64,000 nt of DNA from Massilia sp. 9096 (GCF_000745265.1 NZ_JQNN01000001.1:1426001-1490000), one strand, 5' to 3'. Shown: positions 27,786 through 36,705, numbered from the stretch's first letter. A program made the numbers and translations. Notes: generated from the letters alone by a model not told the origin.

Positions 27786-27811
27786 CGGGAGCGGGCGGTT
27801 CGATTCTGTCC

Positions 27812-28579
27812 TTACTGGATCGGCTTGCACGCCTGCTCGCCGGAGGCAAGCGCCTTCAGGCGCGCCGGGTCGAGCAGCGTCACTTCGCGCTTGTCGACCT
27901 GGATCCAGCCCTGCTTCTTGAAGCGGGACAGCAGGCGGCTGATGCTTTCGATCGTCAGTCCGAGGTAGTTGCCGATGTCTTCGCGCGACATGCGCAAGTG
28001 AAAACTGTTCGGCGAATAGCCGCGCACCGCATAGCGTGCGGACAGGTTCGCCAGGAAGATCGCAAATCGCTGCTCGGCGCGCATGTTGCCAAGCAGGAGC
28101 ATGACATTCTGCTCGCGCGTGATTTCCTGGCTCATGATGCGATGGAAATGCCGCAGCAGCGCAGGGACATGCGCGAACAGATCTTCCAGGCGTGCAAAAG
28201 GGATTTCGCACACCTCGCTGTCCTCGAGGGCGATGGCGTCGCAATGATGGATGCCGCCGCTGATCGCATCCATGCCCAGGAGTTCGCCTGCCATCTGGAA
28301 GCCGGTGATCTGGATACTGCCCACTGCATTGATCTGGCTGGTCTTGAAATGCCCGTAGCGTACCGCGTACAGGTTACGAAACGGTTCGCCCGCGCGGTAC
28401 AACTTGTCGTTGCCGCTGACGCGCCGGCGGCCGCCGATGATCTGGTCCAGGCGGTTGATGTCGCCCTCGTCCAGGCCCATCGGCAGGCACAACTGGTGCA
28501 TGGAGCATGCTGAACAGCTCTTCTTCAGCGCGCTGATGTTGAGCGTAGGGTTCGAGGCCATGGGGGACGAAGCATTCAT
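27812..28579 (-). CDS. fnr: FNR-type oxygen-sensing transcription regulator
   Basis: A 255-residue Crp/Fnr protein. The cluster ligands C22, C25 and C31 (S-C-S-A-C-S-M-H-Q-L-C) and the distal C124 in S-E-V-C-E-I-P-F match E. coli FNR, so it should hold an oxygen-labile 4Fe-4S cluster. The C-terminal DNA-binding domain is M-S-R-E-D-I-G-N-Y-L-G-L-T-I-E-S-I-S-R-L. Translation could also start at the Met six codons on; the ribosome site is weak for both. FNR-type sites occur nearby at 28782, 35813 and 37595, making the adjacent metabolic genes likely targets. Confidence 0.93.
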   Translation of the reverse strand: MNASSPMASNPTLNISALKKSCSACSMHQLCLPMGLDEGDINRLDQIIGGRRRVSGNDKLYRAGEPFRNLYAVRYGHFKTSQINAVGSIQITGFQMAGELLGMDAISGGIHHCDAIALEDSEVCEIPFARLEDLFAHVPALLRHFHRIMSQEITREQNVMLLLGNMRAEQRFAIFLANLSARYAVRGYSPNSFHLRMSREDIGNYLGLTIESISRLLSRFKKQGWIQVDKREVTLLDPARLKALASGEQACKPIQ

Positions 28580-28919
28580 CTGGAGGGGGCTGGCGTCATG
28601 TATTGAGCTGAAGTAATTATAGTGGCAAGCCGGTCTGGCCGAGCACCTTGCTGTCTCAATCGGTCGATATGGGGCTGCAGTGATGTTTTTGCAACACGCT
28701 ATCGCCTCGGATCCCGTGATCCATGGCGCGGCTCCCGCACAGCCGCGTGAAAGTCGACCGCTTGCTGCCGGGTGGGCGATTTTGATGCAAGTCATGGATT
28801 TGGCGGACTGAAGCCAATAGACTCGTTTTTCAGGTTCTCGCACGCCAAGCCGACAGCCAGCGAGCGTTTCACCGAAGCAGCCGGCCATGGCGCCGGGCGT
28901 CGGCCACCAAGGAGACAGC
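28580..28919. other. 340-base divergent promoter region of fnr and the fabI-like gene
   Basis: It holds no gene. An FNR-type site lies at 28782-28795 on the fabI-like side. The fnr-proximal end near 28610-28620 is AT-rich and may hold the fnr promoter. Confidence 0.5.
28782..28795. promoter_or_regulatory. FNR-type site upstream of fabI-like gene
   Basis: TTGATGCAAGTCAT matches the FNR consensus TTGAT-N4-ATCAA at eight of ten defined bases. It is centred about 130 bases before the fabI-like start and lies next to the fnr gene. Confidence 0.6.
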
Positions 28920-29696
28920 ATGAACGGCGCACCCGTCAATCTGAATGGCAAGCGAGGACTGATTCTCGGCATCGCAAACGAGGAAAGCATCGCGTATGGC
29001 TGCGCGCGCGTCATGCGTGCCTGCGGCGCCGAGCTGGCGATCACCTATCAGAACGACAAGGCCGAACCCCATGTGCGCCCGCTGGCCGAGTCGCTCGGAA
29101 GTTCGCTCGTGCTGCCATGCGACGTGCGCGAGGCGGGCCAGCTCGAAGCCGCTTTCGACGCCGTGCGCACCGCCTGGGACAAGCTCGACTTCGTCATTCA
29201 TTCGATCGCCTACGCGCCCCATGCCGACCTGCAGGGCAGGGTGGTCGACTGCTCGGCCGATGGATTCGCCATCGCGATGGACGTATCCTGCCATTCCTTC
29301 ATCCGCTGTGCGCGACTGGCCGAGCCACTGATGGCGAACGGCGGGTCCCTGCTGACGGTCTCGTTCCACGGCAGCCAGAAAGTGGTGCCGAACTACAACC
29401 TGATGGGACCGGTCAAGGCCGCGCTGGAAGCGTCGGTGCGCTACATGGCGGCGGAACTCGGCGACCGGCGCATTCGTGTGCATGCGCTTTCGCCAGGGCG
29501 GATCGGCACCCGCGCCGCCTCGGGGCTCGCGCACTTCGACCAACTGCTCGGCGACGTTTGGGCGCGCGCGCCGCAGCACATGCTGGCGCGCCTCGACGAC
29601 ATCGGCAACGTCGCCGCGTTCCTGGCCAGCGATGGTGCACGCATGTTGACCGGAAACGTCGAGTACGTCGACGGCGGTTTTCACGTGATGGGCTGA
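28920..29696 (+). CDS. Enoyl-ACP reductase FabI-like SDR
   Basis: A 258-residue SDR of the FabI type. The nucleotide motif is G-I-A-N-E-E-S-I-A-Y-G, with N in place of the usual first G-x-x-x-G pattern. Later motifs are S-I-A-Y-A, the catalytic pair V-V-P-N-Y-N-L-M-G-P-V-K (Y-x6-K), and S-P-G-R-I-G-T-R-A-A-S-G. The reading S-F-H-G-S-Q-K departs from the T-Y-L-G of housekeeping FabI, so this is probably a second, specialised copy. AAGGAGACAGC precedes the ATG. Its end overlaps the ackA end by 16 bases tail to tail. Position in the FNR block suggests a role in redox balance under low oxygen (inference). Confidence 0.82.
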   Translation: MNGAPVNLNGKRGLILGIANEESIAYGCARVMRACGAELAITYQNDKAEPHVRPLAESLGSSLVLPCDVREAGQLEAAFDAVRTAWDKLDFVIHSIAYAPHADLQGRVVDCSADGFAIAMDVSCHSFIRCARLAEPLMANGGSLLTVSFHGSQKVVPNYNLMGPVKAALEASVRYMAAELGDRRIRVHALSPGRIGTRAASGLAHFDQLLGDVWARAPQHMLARLDDIGNVAAFLASDGARMLTGNVEYVDGGFHVMG

Positions 29697-30883
29697 CCGG
29701 TGCCGGCCCGGACCCGGCATGCAAGGCGACGCGTGTGTCTTGCGATCACGATTTCCTCGTTGGTCGGAATGACCCATGCGGACACCTCGCTGTCCGGCCG
29801 GGTGATGCATGCATTGCCGGCTTCGTTGGCGACATCGTCGAGCCGCACACTGAGCCATGCGGCACCCTCGCATATCCGCTTGCGCATCTGGGTCGCATGC
29901 TCGCCGATGCCGGCGGTGAACACGATGGCATCCAGGCCCTGCAGCGCGAAGGCCAGCGAGCCCAGTTCGCGCCCGACGCGATAGACCATGAGGTCGAGTG
30001 CTTGCGCCGCGCGCGGCTCGGCACTGTGCAGCAGCGTGCGGACGTCGTGGCTGATGCCGGATACGCCAAGCAGGCCCGACTCATGGTACAGCAGGTGCGA
30101 CACCGCCTCGGGACTCAAACCTTTTTCCTGCACCAAGTAGAGCACCACGGCAGGATCGATGCTGCCGCTGCGGGTACCCATCGGCAGGCCATCGAGCGCC
30201 GAAAAGCCCATGCTGCTGGCGATGCTCCTGCCCTTGGACAGCGCGCACATGCTGGCGCCGTTGCCCAGGTGGGCGACGACGACCCTGTCCGCGCCGTCCG
30301 GCAGGTAGCGCGGCAGTTCTCCCGCGATGTACTCATAGGACAGGCCGTGAAAGCCGTAACGCATCACGCCCTCGCCCTGCAGGGCGCGTGGCAAGGCGTA
30401 CATCCTCGACACCGGCGGATTCCCGAGGTGGAAGGCCGTGTCGAAACAGGCGACCTGCGGCAGCGCCGGGTGCAATGCGGCGATCGCGCGGATCGCGGCC
30501 AGGTTGTGCGGTTGGTGCAAGGGCGCCAGCGGCGCCAGACGCGCCAGTCGTTCGACGACGCCGTCATCGACGCAGACGGGCCCGGCGAACAGGTTGCCGC
30601 CATGGACCACGCGGTGTCCGACCGCCGCCAGCCGGTCCGGGCCGAGGTGGGCGTCGATCCAGCCGAGCAGCATGCCCAGCACCGCCGCGTGATCGGCTCC
30701 GGCCGCGAACGCCTGCTGGTGCAGTACGCCGCCGCCGGCATCGCACGCGAGAAAGCGCGGCGCCTCGCCCAGGTCCTCGATCGCGCCATGGCTGCGCAGC
30801 AGCAGCGCGTCGCCGTCTGCGACGTAAATCGAGAACTTGATGCTCGACGAGCCGGCGTTCAGGGCGACGTAGGCCGGCTTCAA
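29681..30883 (-). CDS. ackA: Acetate kinase
   Basis: A 400-residue acetate kinase making ATP and acetate from acetyl phosphate. Motifs are V-A-L-N-A-G-S-S-S-I-K-F at the N-terminus, H-R-V-V-H-G-G, the catalytic G-F-H-G-L-S-Y, T-R-S-G-S-I-D-P and F-T-A-G-I-G-E-H. I chose a TTG start because AAGGAG lies seven bases before it and because it overlaps the stop of the upstream Pta gene as TTGA, giving coupled translation. The open frame continues far upstream but only through the other gene in a shadow frame. With MaoC-Pta it forms a complete acyl-CoA to ATP route. Confidence 0.94.
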   Translation of the reverse strand: MKPAYVALNAGSSSIKFSIYVADGDALLLRSHGAIEDLGEAPRFLACDAGGGVLHQQAFAAGADHAAVLGMLLGWIDAHLGPDRLAAVGHRVVHGGNLFAGPVCVDDGVVERLARLAPLAPLHQPHNLAAIRAIAALHPALPQVACFDTAFHLGNPPVSRMYALPRALQGEGVMRYGFHGLSYEYIAGELPRYLPDGADRVVVAHLGNGASMCALSKGRSIASSMGFSALDGLPMGTRSGSIDPAVVLYLVQEKGLSPEAVSHLLYHESGLLGVSGISHDVRTLLHSAEPRAAQALDLMVYRVGRELGSLAFALQGLDAIVFTAGIGEHATQMRKRICEGAAWLSVRLDDVANEAGNACITRPDSEVSAWVIPTNEEIVIARHTRRLACRVRAGTGQPIT

Positions 30884-32301
30884 CCCTGTTCTCCTTTCAG
30901 CGACGGCGATCCGGCATCGCCCAATTGACCGCCCGCTAGCATCACCGCCAGCGCACACGACGCCATGCGCGCCAGGCTGCCGTCGGCGCGGCTGGTCAGG
31001 ATGACCGGCACGCGCGCCCCGAGCACGATGCCCGCCACCTCCGCATCGGCCAGGTATTCGAGCTGCTTGGCCAGCATGTTCCCTGCCTCGAGGTCCGGCA
31101 CCACCAGGATGTCGGCCTTGCCGGCCACCGGCGACACCAGGCCCTTGGTCCTGGCTGCATCCGCCGAGACCGCCAAGTCGAACGCCATCGGCCCGTCCAG
31201 GATCGCCCCGGTGATCTGCCCGCGGTCCGCCATCTTGCACAGCGCGGCCGCTTCGATCGTCGAGCGGATCTTCGGGTAGATGGTCTCGAGCGCCGACAGG
31301 ATCGCCACATGGGGCGTCCCGATCCCGAGCGCGTGCGCCAGGTCGATCGCGTTCTGGATGATGTCGCGCTTGTCCTCGAGCGTCGGGTAGATGTTGACCG
31401 CCGCATCGGTGACGAACAGCGGCCGCGGATAGGACGGCACGTCGATCGCGTACACATGGCTGATGCGCCGGCCGGCCTGCAGGCCGCATGCCTTGTCGAC
31501 CACGGCATGCATCAGCTCGTCGGTATGCAGGGCGCCCTTCATCAGCGCGCGCACCTTGCCCGCGCGCGCCAGCGCGACCGCCTCGGCGGCCGCGGCCTGG
31601 CTGTGCGCCGCAGGCACGACCTGGTAGGGCGCCAGGTCGATCCCGGCGCTGTCGGCGGCCTTGCGGATCCGCGCTTCCGGACCGACGAAAACCGGCGCGA
31701 TCAGCCCGGCGCGCGCGGCTTCGACGGCGCCGGCGAGCGACACCGCGTCGACGGCATGCACCACGGCCGTGGACAGCGGCGGCTGGCTGGACGCGGCGCC
31801 GATCAGCGCGCGATAGCGCCGTCCACGCTCGCGCAACACCACCTTCGGCAGCTCGGTGCGCGGCCGCGACACTTTTTCGGTCGGCGCGACGATCTCGGCG
31901 ACGCCCTTCACCACGGGCATACGGTCCTGGTTGACCACCTCGCAGTCGAGCTTGACATGATGGTTGGCCGGATCGAGTTCCGTGATGGTGACCTTGACCG
32001 TCACCGTGTCGCCGAGCGCCACCGGGCGCAGGAAGCGCAGCGACTGGCCGAGGTAGATCGTTCCCGGCCCGGGCAGCATGGTGCCGAGCACGGTGGACAC
32101 CAGCGCGCCGCTCCACATCCCGTGCGCGATCACCTTGTGGAACATGTCGCCTTTCGCGTATTCCTCGTCGAGGTGGGCCGGATTCACGTCGCCCGACATG
32201 ACGGCGAACAGTTCGATGTCCTTCTGGGCCAGGGTCCTTGTCAGGCTGGCGCTGTCGCCGATGCGCAGTTCGTCGAAGGTACGGTTTTCGATGGTGTCCA
32301 C
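30880..32301 (-). CDS. Bifunctional MaoC-like hydratase / phosphate acetyl- or butyryltransferase
   Basis: A 473-residue fusion. Residues 1-145 form a MaoC hot-dog domain with F-A-V-M-S-G-D-V-N-P-A-H and H-G-M-W-S-G-A-L-V-S, the R-hydratase motif. Residues of about 165-465 are a phosphate acetyl/butyryltransferase, with D-A-A-V-N-I-Y-P-T, L-S-A-L-E-T and G-P-M-A-F-D-L-A-V-S. The fusion is known in proteobacteria next to acetate kinase and can link acyl-CoA, including crotonyl- or butyryl-CoA from PHB turnover, to substrate-level phosphorylation. That link is inferred from phaC nearby. Confidence 0.9.
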   Translation of the reverse strand: MDTIENRTFDELRIGDSASLTRTLAQKDIELFAVMSGDVNPAHLDEEYAKGDMFHKVIAHGMWSGALVSTVLGTMLPGPGTIYLGQSLRFLRPVALGDTVTVKVTITELDPANHHVKLDCEVVNQDRMPVVKGVAEIVAPTEKVSRPRTELPKVVLRERGRRYRALIGAASSQPPLSTAVVHAVDAVSLAGAVEAARAGLIAPVFVGPEARIRKAADSAGIDLAPYQVVPAAHSQAAAAEAVALARAGKVRALMKGALHTDELMHAVVDKACGLQAGRRISHVYAIDVPSYPRPLFVTDAAVNIYPTLEDKRDIIQNAIDLAHALGIGTPHVAILSALETIYPKIRSTIEAAALCKMADRGQITGAILDGPMAFDLAVSADAARTKGLVSPVAGKADILVVPDLEAGNMLAKQLEYLADAEVAGIVLGARVPVILTSRADGSLARMASCALAVMLAGGQLGDAGSPSLKGEQG

Positions 32302-32333
32302 GGCGGGGCTTTCCGGTTCGATGTTGTTCGGCA

Positions 32334-32396
32334 GGGTTTGCTGGCGCGGCTGGCTTCATCACCGGCGCGACGATCAACGCGAATGGCGGCCAGTAT
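32334..32396 (+). pseudogene. C-terminal remnant of a PhaB/FabG-type reductase
   Basis: One frame reads A-G-F-I-T-G-A-T-I-N-A-N-G-G-Q-Y, the characteristic C-terminus of acetoacetyl-CoA/3-oxoacyl reductases. No other part of the gene is present and the frame does not stop where the family does. It lies on the opposite strand to its neighbours in the 186-base gap before MaoC-Pta, so it is debris from an older arrangement. Confidence 0.6.
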
Positions 32397-32487
32397 CCTC
32401 GCCGATCAACCCTTCCGGTATTTTGCAGGCCGCCCGGGCCAGTACGACGTGGTCGCGGCCGCCGGTCTTGGCGCATGCCTGCCCGGC

Positions 32488-32955
32488 TCAGTGCAAGCAG
32501 CGCAGCCGGCGCGGCCACGTCATCTGCGCGGGACGCGCCGCGTTCGCGCGCCCGCGCGCGCGCGCCTGGACGGGTAGCGGGAGCAGTGCGGGTCCGGTCA
32601 TCAGCCGATGCGACGACATCACGTCGTCAAGCGCGGCCGTCAACTGCCTGCCCAGCCTCGCGTCGCCCAGTTCGACCAGCGGTGCGGCGCGATGCAGCGC
32701 GCACAGGACCGTCGCGTTGTCCTGGCGGCGCTCGCGCAGGCAGGGATCGGCGCAGCGCTCCAGGATCGTTTCTTCGTGGCGTAGGCCGGCCTCGATCTGC
32801 GCGACCAGGTGCGGGAAGCGCTGGACGAAACCGGTATCGTCCTCGGCCAGTATCTGCTTGATGTGTCCGCACAAGGTCTTGCGTAGATGCCGCAAGGCGG
32901 CGTGCGTGGCGGGAGGGTTGGCTTTGCCTGTCAGGAACCTCATGATCGTCCTCAT
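32488..32955 (-). CDS. Hypothetical protein near PHA synthase
   Basis: A 155-residue mainly helical protein of unknown function. After M-R-T-I-M-R-F-L-T-G it has R-H-L-R-K-T-L, H-L-V-A-Q-I-E-A and R-H-E-E-T-I-L-E-R-C-A-D, then D-D-V-M-S-S-H-R and a Pro/Arg-rich tail. The spaced His and Glu residues are faintly like hemerythrin-type helices, but the ligand pattern is incomplete and I do not assign it. A second Met four codons later is an alternative start. It lies between phaC and MaoC-Pta on the same strand. Confidence 0.55.
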   Translation of the reverse strand: MRTIMRFLTGKANPPATHAALRHLRKTLCGHIKQILAEDDTGFVQRFPHLVAQIEAGLRHEETILERCADPCLRERRQDNATVLCALHRAAPLVELGDARLGRQLTAALDDVMSSHRLMTGPALLPLPVQARARGRANAARPAQMTWPRRLRCLH

Positions 32956-33000
32956 GTCCAGTGTGATGCGCCAGTGTCGATGGCGAAATGTCGTGCTTGT

Positions 33001-33075
33001 TTGACCGTGCTGTTCGGGAGCGGCGGCGTCGCGGTCGAGGTGGCGCGCGACCAGGCCGACACGCTGCGCTACGCT
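33001..33075 (+). pseudogene. Possible remnant of an ADP-forming acyl-CoA synthetase
   Basis: A short frame reads L-T-V-L-F-G-S-G-G-V-A-V-E-V-A-R-D, like the F-G-x-G-G-x-x-V-E-V-x-x-D motif of the ATP-grasp domain in acetate-CoA ligase (ADP-forming) and Pat-like proteins. It ends against the phaC 3' end. The match is a single motif, so this is weak. Confidence 0.3.
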
Positions 33076-34853
33076 TGCAAGACGTACTGCCCGGGCGCGT
33101 CGGGACAGCCGGCCAGCGGTGGCGGCGCCACGACCTGGGGGCCGGCCCGGCGCGCCAGCCAGGTTTCCCAGGCCGGCCACCAGCTGCCCCCATGCTGTAC
33201 GGCGTCGGCCTGCCAGCTGTCCGGGTCGACGTAGGGCGCGTCATGCGCGTGTGTCGCGGCCTGGTAGGCGCGATGCGGCGTGCCCGGCGGCGACACCACG
33301 CCGGCGTTGTGGCCGCCGGAAGTGAGCAGGAACGTCACCTCGGTATCGGTCAAGGGCATGATCTTGTAGACCGAGCGCCAGGGCGCCACGTGGTCGGTCA
33401 GGGTGCCGACTGCGAAGATCGGAATCCGGATGTCGGTCAGGGACACCGGGTGGCCGTCGACGATGTAGCGCGCGTTGGCGAGACGGTTCTTCAGGAACAG
33501 CCTGCGCAGGTATTCCGAATGCATGCGGCAGGGCATGCGCGTGGCGTCGGCATTCCACGACGCCAGGTCGTTGTCCTTGTCGGGCAGGTCGAGCAGGTAG
33601 TGGCGCAGGCGGCGCGACCAGATCAGGTCGTTGGAGCGCAGCAGCTGGAACGCCCCGGCCATCTGGCGCGTGTCGAGGTAGCCCTGCTGCCACATCGCCG
33701 CTTCCAGGTACGCGACTTCGCTGTCGTCGATGAACAGCGACAGCTCGCCCGGCTCTGTGAAATCGACCTGGGCCGCCAGCAGCGTCATGCTGGCCAGCCT
33801 TTCGTCGCCGTCGCGCGCCATCGCGGCCGCCGCGATCGACAGCAGGGTGCCGCCCAGGCAGTAGCCGCAGGCGTTGATCTTCGCTGCGCCGGTCTGGTTG
33901 CCTATCGCGTCCAGGGCCGCCATCACGCCCAGTTCGCGGTAGTCTTCCATCGACAGGTCGCGGTCGCCGGCATCCGGGTTCTTCCATGAGATGATGTACA
34001 CGGTATGGCCATGTTCGACCAGGTAGCGCACCAGCGAATTCCCGGGCGACAGGTCGAGGATGTAGTACTTCATGATCCAGGCCGGGACGATCAGAAGCGG
34101 CACCGCATGCACCTTCGGCGTCTGCGCATCGTAGCGGATCAGCTCGATGAGCCGGTTCCTCATCACCACCTTGCCGGGCGTGACGGCGACGTCTCGACCC
34201 GGCCGGAATGGCAACGGCGCCGGCTTGCGCTCGAGCGCGCGCGCGACGTCGGCGGCCATGCGTTGCGCGCCCCGGACCAGGTTGCGCCCGCCGCTGGCGA
34301 TCGTCGCCTGCTGCACCACCGGGTTGGTGGCCACGAAATTCGAAGGCGCGACACCGTCGAGCAGCTGGCGTGCGACGAAGCTGACCACGTCGGTATGATG
34401 CGGCGAGACGCCGCGCACCTCGGTGGTGGCGCGTTGCCACCATTGCTCGGTCAGCAGGAAGGCCTGGCTGACGGCGTTCCAGGGCCAGGCCTGCCACGCC
34501 GGGTCGGCAAAGCGCTTGTCCTGGGCCAGCGGCTGGAGCGACGTAGCCGGGCACTGGCGCGTGGCGTCGGCGCAGAACTGGAGCCAGCGCAGCGCGGCGG
34601 ACTGGCCCTGCAGCACCAGCTCGAGCTGCTTGCTGGGTGAGAGCAGCAGGTGGCTGGCCCAGTCCTGCCAGGCGCCTGCGAGGGCGGCCGGCGACAGATA
34701 GCCGGTCAGGCGGCCAAGCCAGCCGTTCAGGAGCAGGTCGGCGGCCACGTGCCCGGCGCCGGCGCCCGCGTCGCCGGACCCCGCGCTTCCCTGCCAGGTA
34801 CTGGCCTCGCGCCGCCGTTCGCTGGGTGGAACGAAAAAGGGCTGGGTCGTCAT
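33069..34853 (-). CDS. phaC: Class I poly(3-hydroxyalkanoate) synthase
   Basis: A 594-residue PHA synthase that polymerises hydroxyacyl-CoA on granules. The catalytic Cys is C332 in G-Y-C-L-G-G-T, the lipase-box-like motif. The Asp is in L-T-D-H-V-A-P-W and the His in S-G-G-H-N-A-G. Family motifs N-P-D-A-G-D-R-D-L and W-N-A-D-A-T-R-M-P are present. Length is that of class I enzymes, which need no PhaE or PhaR. It begins one base after the stop of the upstream universal stress protein, so the two are transcribed together. phaA and phaB are not intact here. Confidence 0.93.
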   Translation of the reverse strand: MTTQPFFVPPSERRREASTWQGSAGSGDAGAGAGHVAADLLLNGWLGRLTGYLSPAALAGAWQDWASHLLLSPSKQLELVLQGQSAALRWLQFCADATRQCPATSLQPLAQDKRFADPAWQAWPWNAVSQAFLLTEQWWQRATTEVRGVSPHHTDVVSFVARQLLDGVAPSNFVATNPVVQQATIASGGRNLVRGAQRMAADVARALERKPAPLPFRPGRDVAVTPGKVVMRNRLIELIRYDAQTPKVHAVPLLIVPAWIMKYYILDLSPGNSLVRYLVEHGHTVYIISWKNPDAGDRDLSMEDYRELGVMAALDAIGNQTGAAKINACGYCLGGTLLSIAAAAMARDGDERLASMTLLAAQVDFTEPGELSLFIDDSEVAYLEAAMWQQGYLDTRQMAGAFQLLRSNDLIWSRRLRHYLLDLPDKDNDLASWNADATRMPCRMHSEYLRRLFLKNRLANARYIVDGHPVSLTDIRIPIFAVGTLTDHVAPWRSVYKIMPLTDTEVTFLLTSGGHNAGVVSPPGTPHRAYQAATHAHDAPYVDPDSWQADAVQHGGSWWPAWETWLARRAGPQVVAPPPLAGCPDAPGQYVLQA

Positions 34854-34854
34854 G

Positions 34855-35688
34855 TCAGTGCGCCAGCAGCAGGGGCAAGGGCGACCATTCGAGCAGGTCG
34901 CGCGTCACGCCGCCGAGCGCCCACTCGCGGTAGCGGCTGTGGCCATACGCGCCCGCCACGATCAGGCCGGCTTCGGCGTCGCGCGCCAGGCTGATCAGCG
35001 CCTCTCCCTCGCTGCCGGCCGTGCGCTCGACCACCACCTCGACGTTCACGCCGTGGCGCGACAGGTACAGGGCCATGTCGGCGCCGGGCTCCTCGCCGTG
35101 CACCGTGGATATCTCGTCCGGGTTGACCAGCGCCAGCCTGACGGATGCGGCGCGGCGCAGCAGCGGCAGGGCGGCCCCGATGGCGCGGATCGCCTGCACG
35201 CTGCCGTCCCAGCCGACCACCATGCTGCGCGTGAGCGGCCTGCCTCGGTAGTTCTCTGGCACGACCAGCACGGGCCGTGCGCCATGCAGCGCCAGGTGTT
35301 CAGGCAAGCCGCGCAGGCGCGCCGGCAGGTCCGGGTCGCCGTCCTGGCTGACGACGACCAGGTCGGCATAGCGCGACTGCAGCATGAGCGCGAAGTAGGC
35401 ATCGTCCTCGATCAGCCGGCTTTCGAACGACACCACGCCCAGGGCGCGCGCTGTTTCCTCGAACGCCTCCAGGCGCGCAGCCGCGCTGTCCCGCATGGCC
35501 TGGAAATCGGCATCGATCATGCCGGCGCCCATCGGACCGGCGAGCAGCGCATAGCTCGGCCAGGTGGTTCCGGTGACGGCGCTGCCGATCAGGTGCGCCT
35601 CGTGCTCGTTGGCCAGCAAGGCGGCGGCCTGCAGACGGCTTTCCTGCTGGGCGCCGCCGTCGATATGCACTACGATGGTCTTGACCAT
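34855..35688 (-). CDS. Tandem universal stress protein
   Basis: A 277-residue cytoplasmic protein of two UspA folds, about 1-145 and 150-277. The second keeps an ATP-loop-like G-A-Y-G-H-S-R-Y-R-E-W, and the first has the I-V-V-H-I-D-G strand. GAAGGAGATGAC precedes the ATG, so I reject the longer open frame upstream. It is the first of a pair with phaC, and a candidate FNR-type site lies about 125 bases before the start. Tandem Usps next to PHA and acetate genes are typical of anaerobic-survival regulons. Confidence 0.88.
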   Translation of the reverse strand: MVKTIVVHIDGGAQQESRLQAAALLANEHEAHLIGSAVTGTTWPSYALLAGPMGAGMIDADFQAMRDSAAARLEAFEETARALGVVSFESRLIEDDAYFALMLQSRYADLVVVSQDGDPDLPARLRGLPEHLALHGARPVLVVPENYRGRPLTRSMVVGWDGSVQAIRAIGAALPLLRRAASVRLALVNPDEISTVHGEEPGADMALYLSRHGVNVEVVVERTAGSEGEALISLARDAEAGLIVAGAYGHSRYREWALGGVTRDLLEWSPLPLLLAH

Positions 35689-35812
35689 GTCATCTCCTTC
35701 AGGGACGGTTACTGTATGGATTCGAGGGCTTGCTTGTTCAAGACTTTCATCATTGACTCCCTCGTTAAAAATGTGATGAATCAATGGTAGGCCTGCAAGC
35801 CGTGTCTTATAT

Positions 35813-35826
35813 ATGACCTAAGTCAA
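35813..35826. promoter_or_regulatory. Candidate FNR-type site upstream of usp-phaC
   Basis: ATGACCTAAGTCAA keeps seven of ten defined bases of TTGAT-N4-ATCAA. Its right half, TAAGTCAA, is identical to that of the better site at 37595. Confidence 0.45.
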
Positions 35827-35853
35827 AAACTCGAGCCTAAGCCGCCTGTACGC

Positions 35854-36690
35854 TCAGTGCGCCAGCAGCAATGGGATGTCGGCCTCCGCCAGCACGGTGC
35901 GGCTGGGGCTGCCCAGGCAGAATTCGCGGAACCGGCTGTGTCCATAACAGCCCATCACGAGCAGGCCGCAGCCAAAGTCTTTCGCCAGGCCCAGCAGGGC
36001 GTGCCCGGTATCGTTTTGCGCGCGGTGCACCAGTACGCGCGGTGTCACCTGGTGCGTCGCCAGGAAAGCCTGCAGTTCGGACTGTTCGGCGCGGCAGTCC
36101 TCGACGGTTCGCTGCCGCCCGGTCAGCATCACGACCGTGACGTCGCTGGCGTGGCGCAGCAACGGCATCGCCGCGCTCATGGCGGCGCAGGCTTCCTTGC
36201 TGCCGTCCCAGGCGACCAGTATGTGCGGATCGCGGTAGGGGGCAGGATCGGTGCGCGGGACGACCAGGACCGGACGCGCACATTCGAGGATGAGCGAGTC
36301 GGGCAGACGGATCGCCATGTCCGGCATCGATTCGGCAGGGTCGTCCTGGCTGACGACGACCAGGTCGGCAAAGCGTGCTTGCAGCATGAGTGCATGGTCG
36401 GTCTGGTCGCACAGGAACCGGGCTTCATGCGGCACTTGTATCTTGTCGCCGATCGCTTCGAAATGCGCTAGCGCCCGGCGCCCGTTCTCGGCGAGCGGCT
36501 CGAAATAGCCGGCTTCCAGCGTGCCGGGCGCGGCACGATACCCATGCGGGAAGATGTCGCACGAGACGCCCAGCATGGCTGCGCCGATCAGCCGCGCGCC
36601 GTGCGCGCGCGCAAGGCAGGCGGCGTAACGCATGCGCGGCGGCGCATGACAGGACAGATCGACATGCACGAGGATGGTCTTGTAGCCCAT
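35854..36690 (-). CDS. Tandem universal stress protein
   Basis: A 278-residue two-domain UspA protein starting M-G-Y-K-T-I-L-V-H-V-D-L. The C-terminal domain has V-M-G-C-Y-G-H-S-R-F-R-E-F, the nucleotide-binding loop, and then S-R-T-V-L. It differs from the first Usp in its early Cys/His-containing segment (S-C-H-A-P-P-R). It follows the third Usp by 15 bases and is probably in one transcript with it. The function is stress endurance; no ligand can be read out. Confidence 0.88.
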   Translation of the reverse strand: MGYKTILVHVDLSCHAPPRMRYAACLARAHGARLIGAAMLGVSCDIFPHGYRAAPGTLEAGYFEPLAENGRRALAHFEAIGDKIQVPHEARFLCDQTDHALMLQARFADLVVVSQDDPAESMPDMAIRLPDSLILECARPVLVVPRTDPAPYRDPHILVAWDGSKEACAAMSAAMPLLRHASDVTVVMLTGRQRTVEDCRAEQSELQAFLATHQVTPRVLVHRAQNDTGHALLGLAKDFGCGLLVMGCYGHSRFREFCLGSPSRTVLAEADIPLLLAH

Positions 36691-36705
36691 GAGCTTCTCC
36701 CAGGG

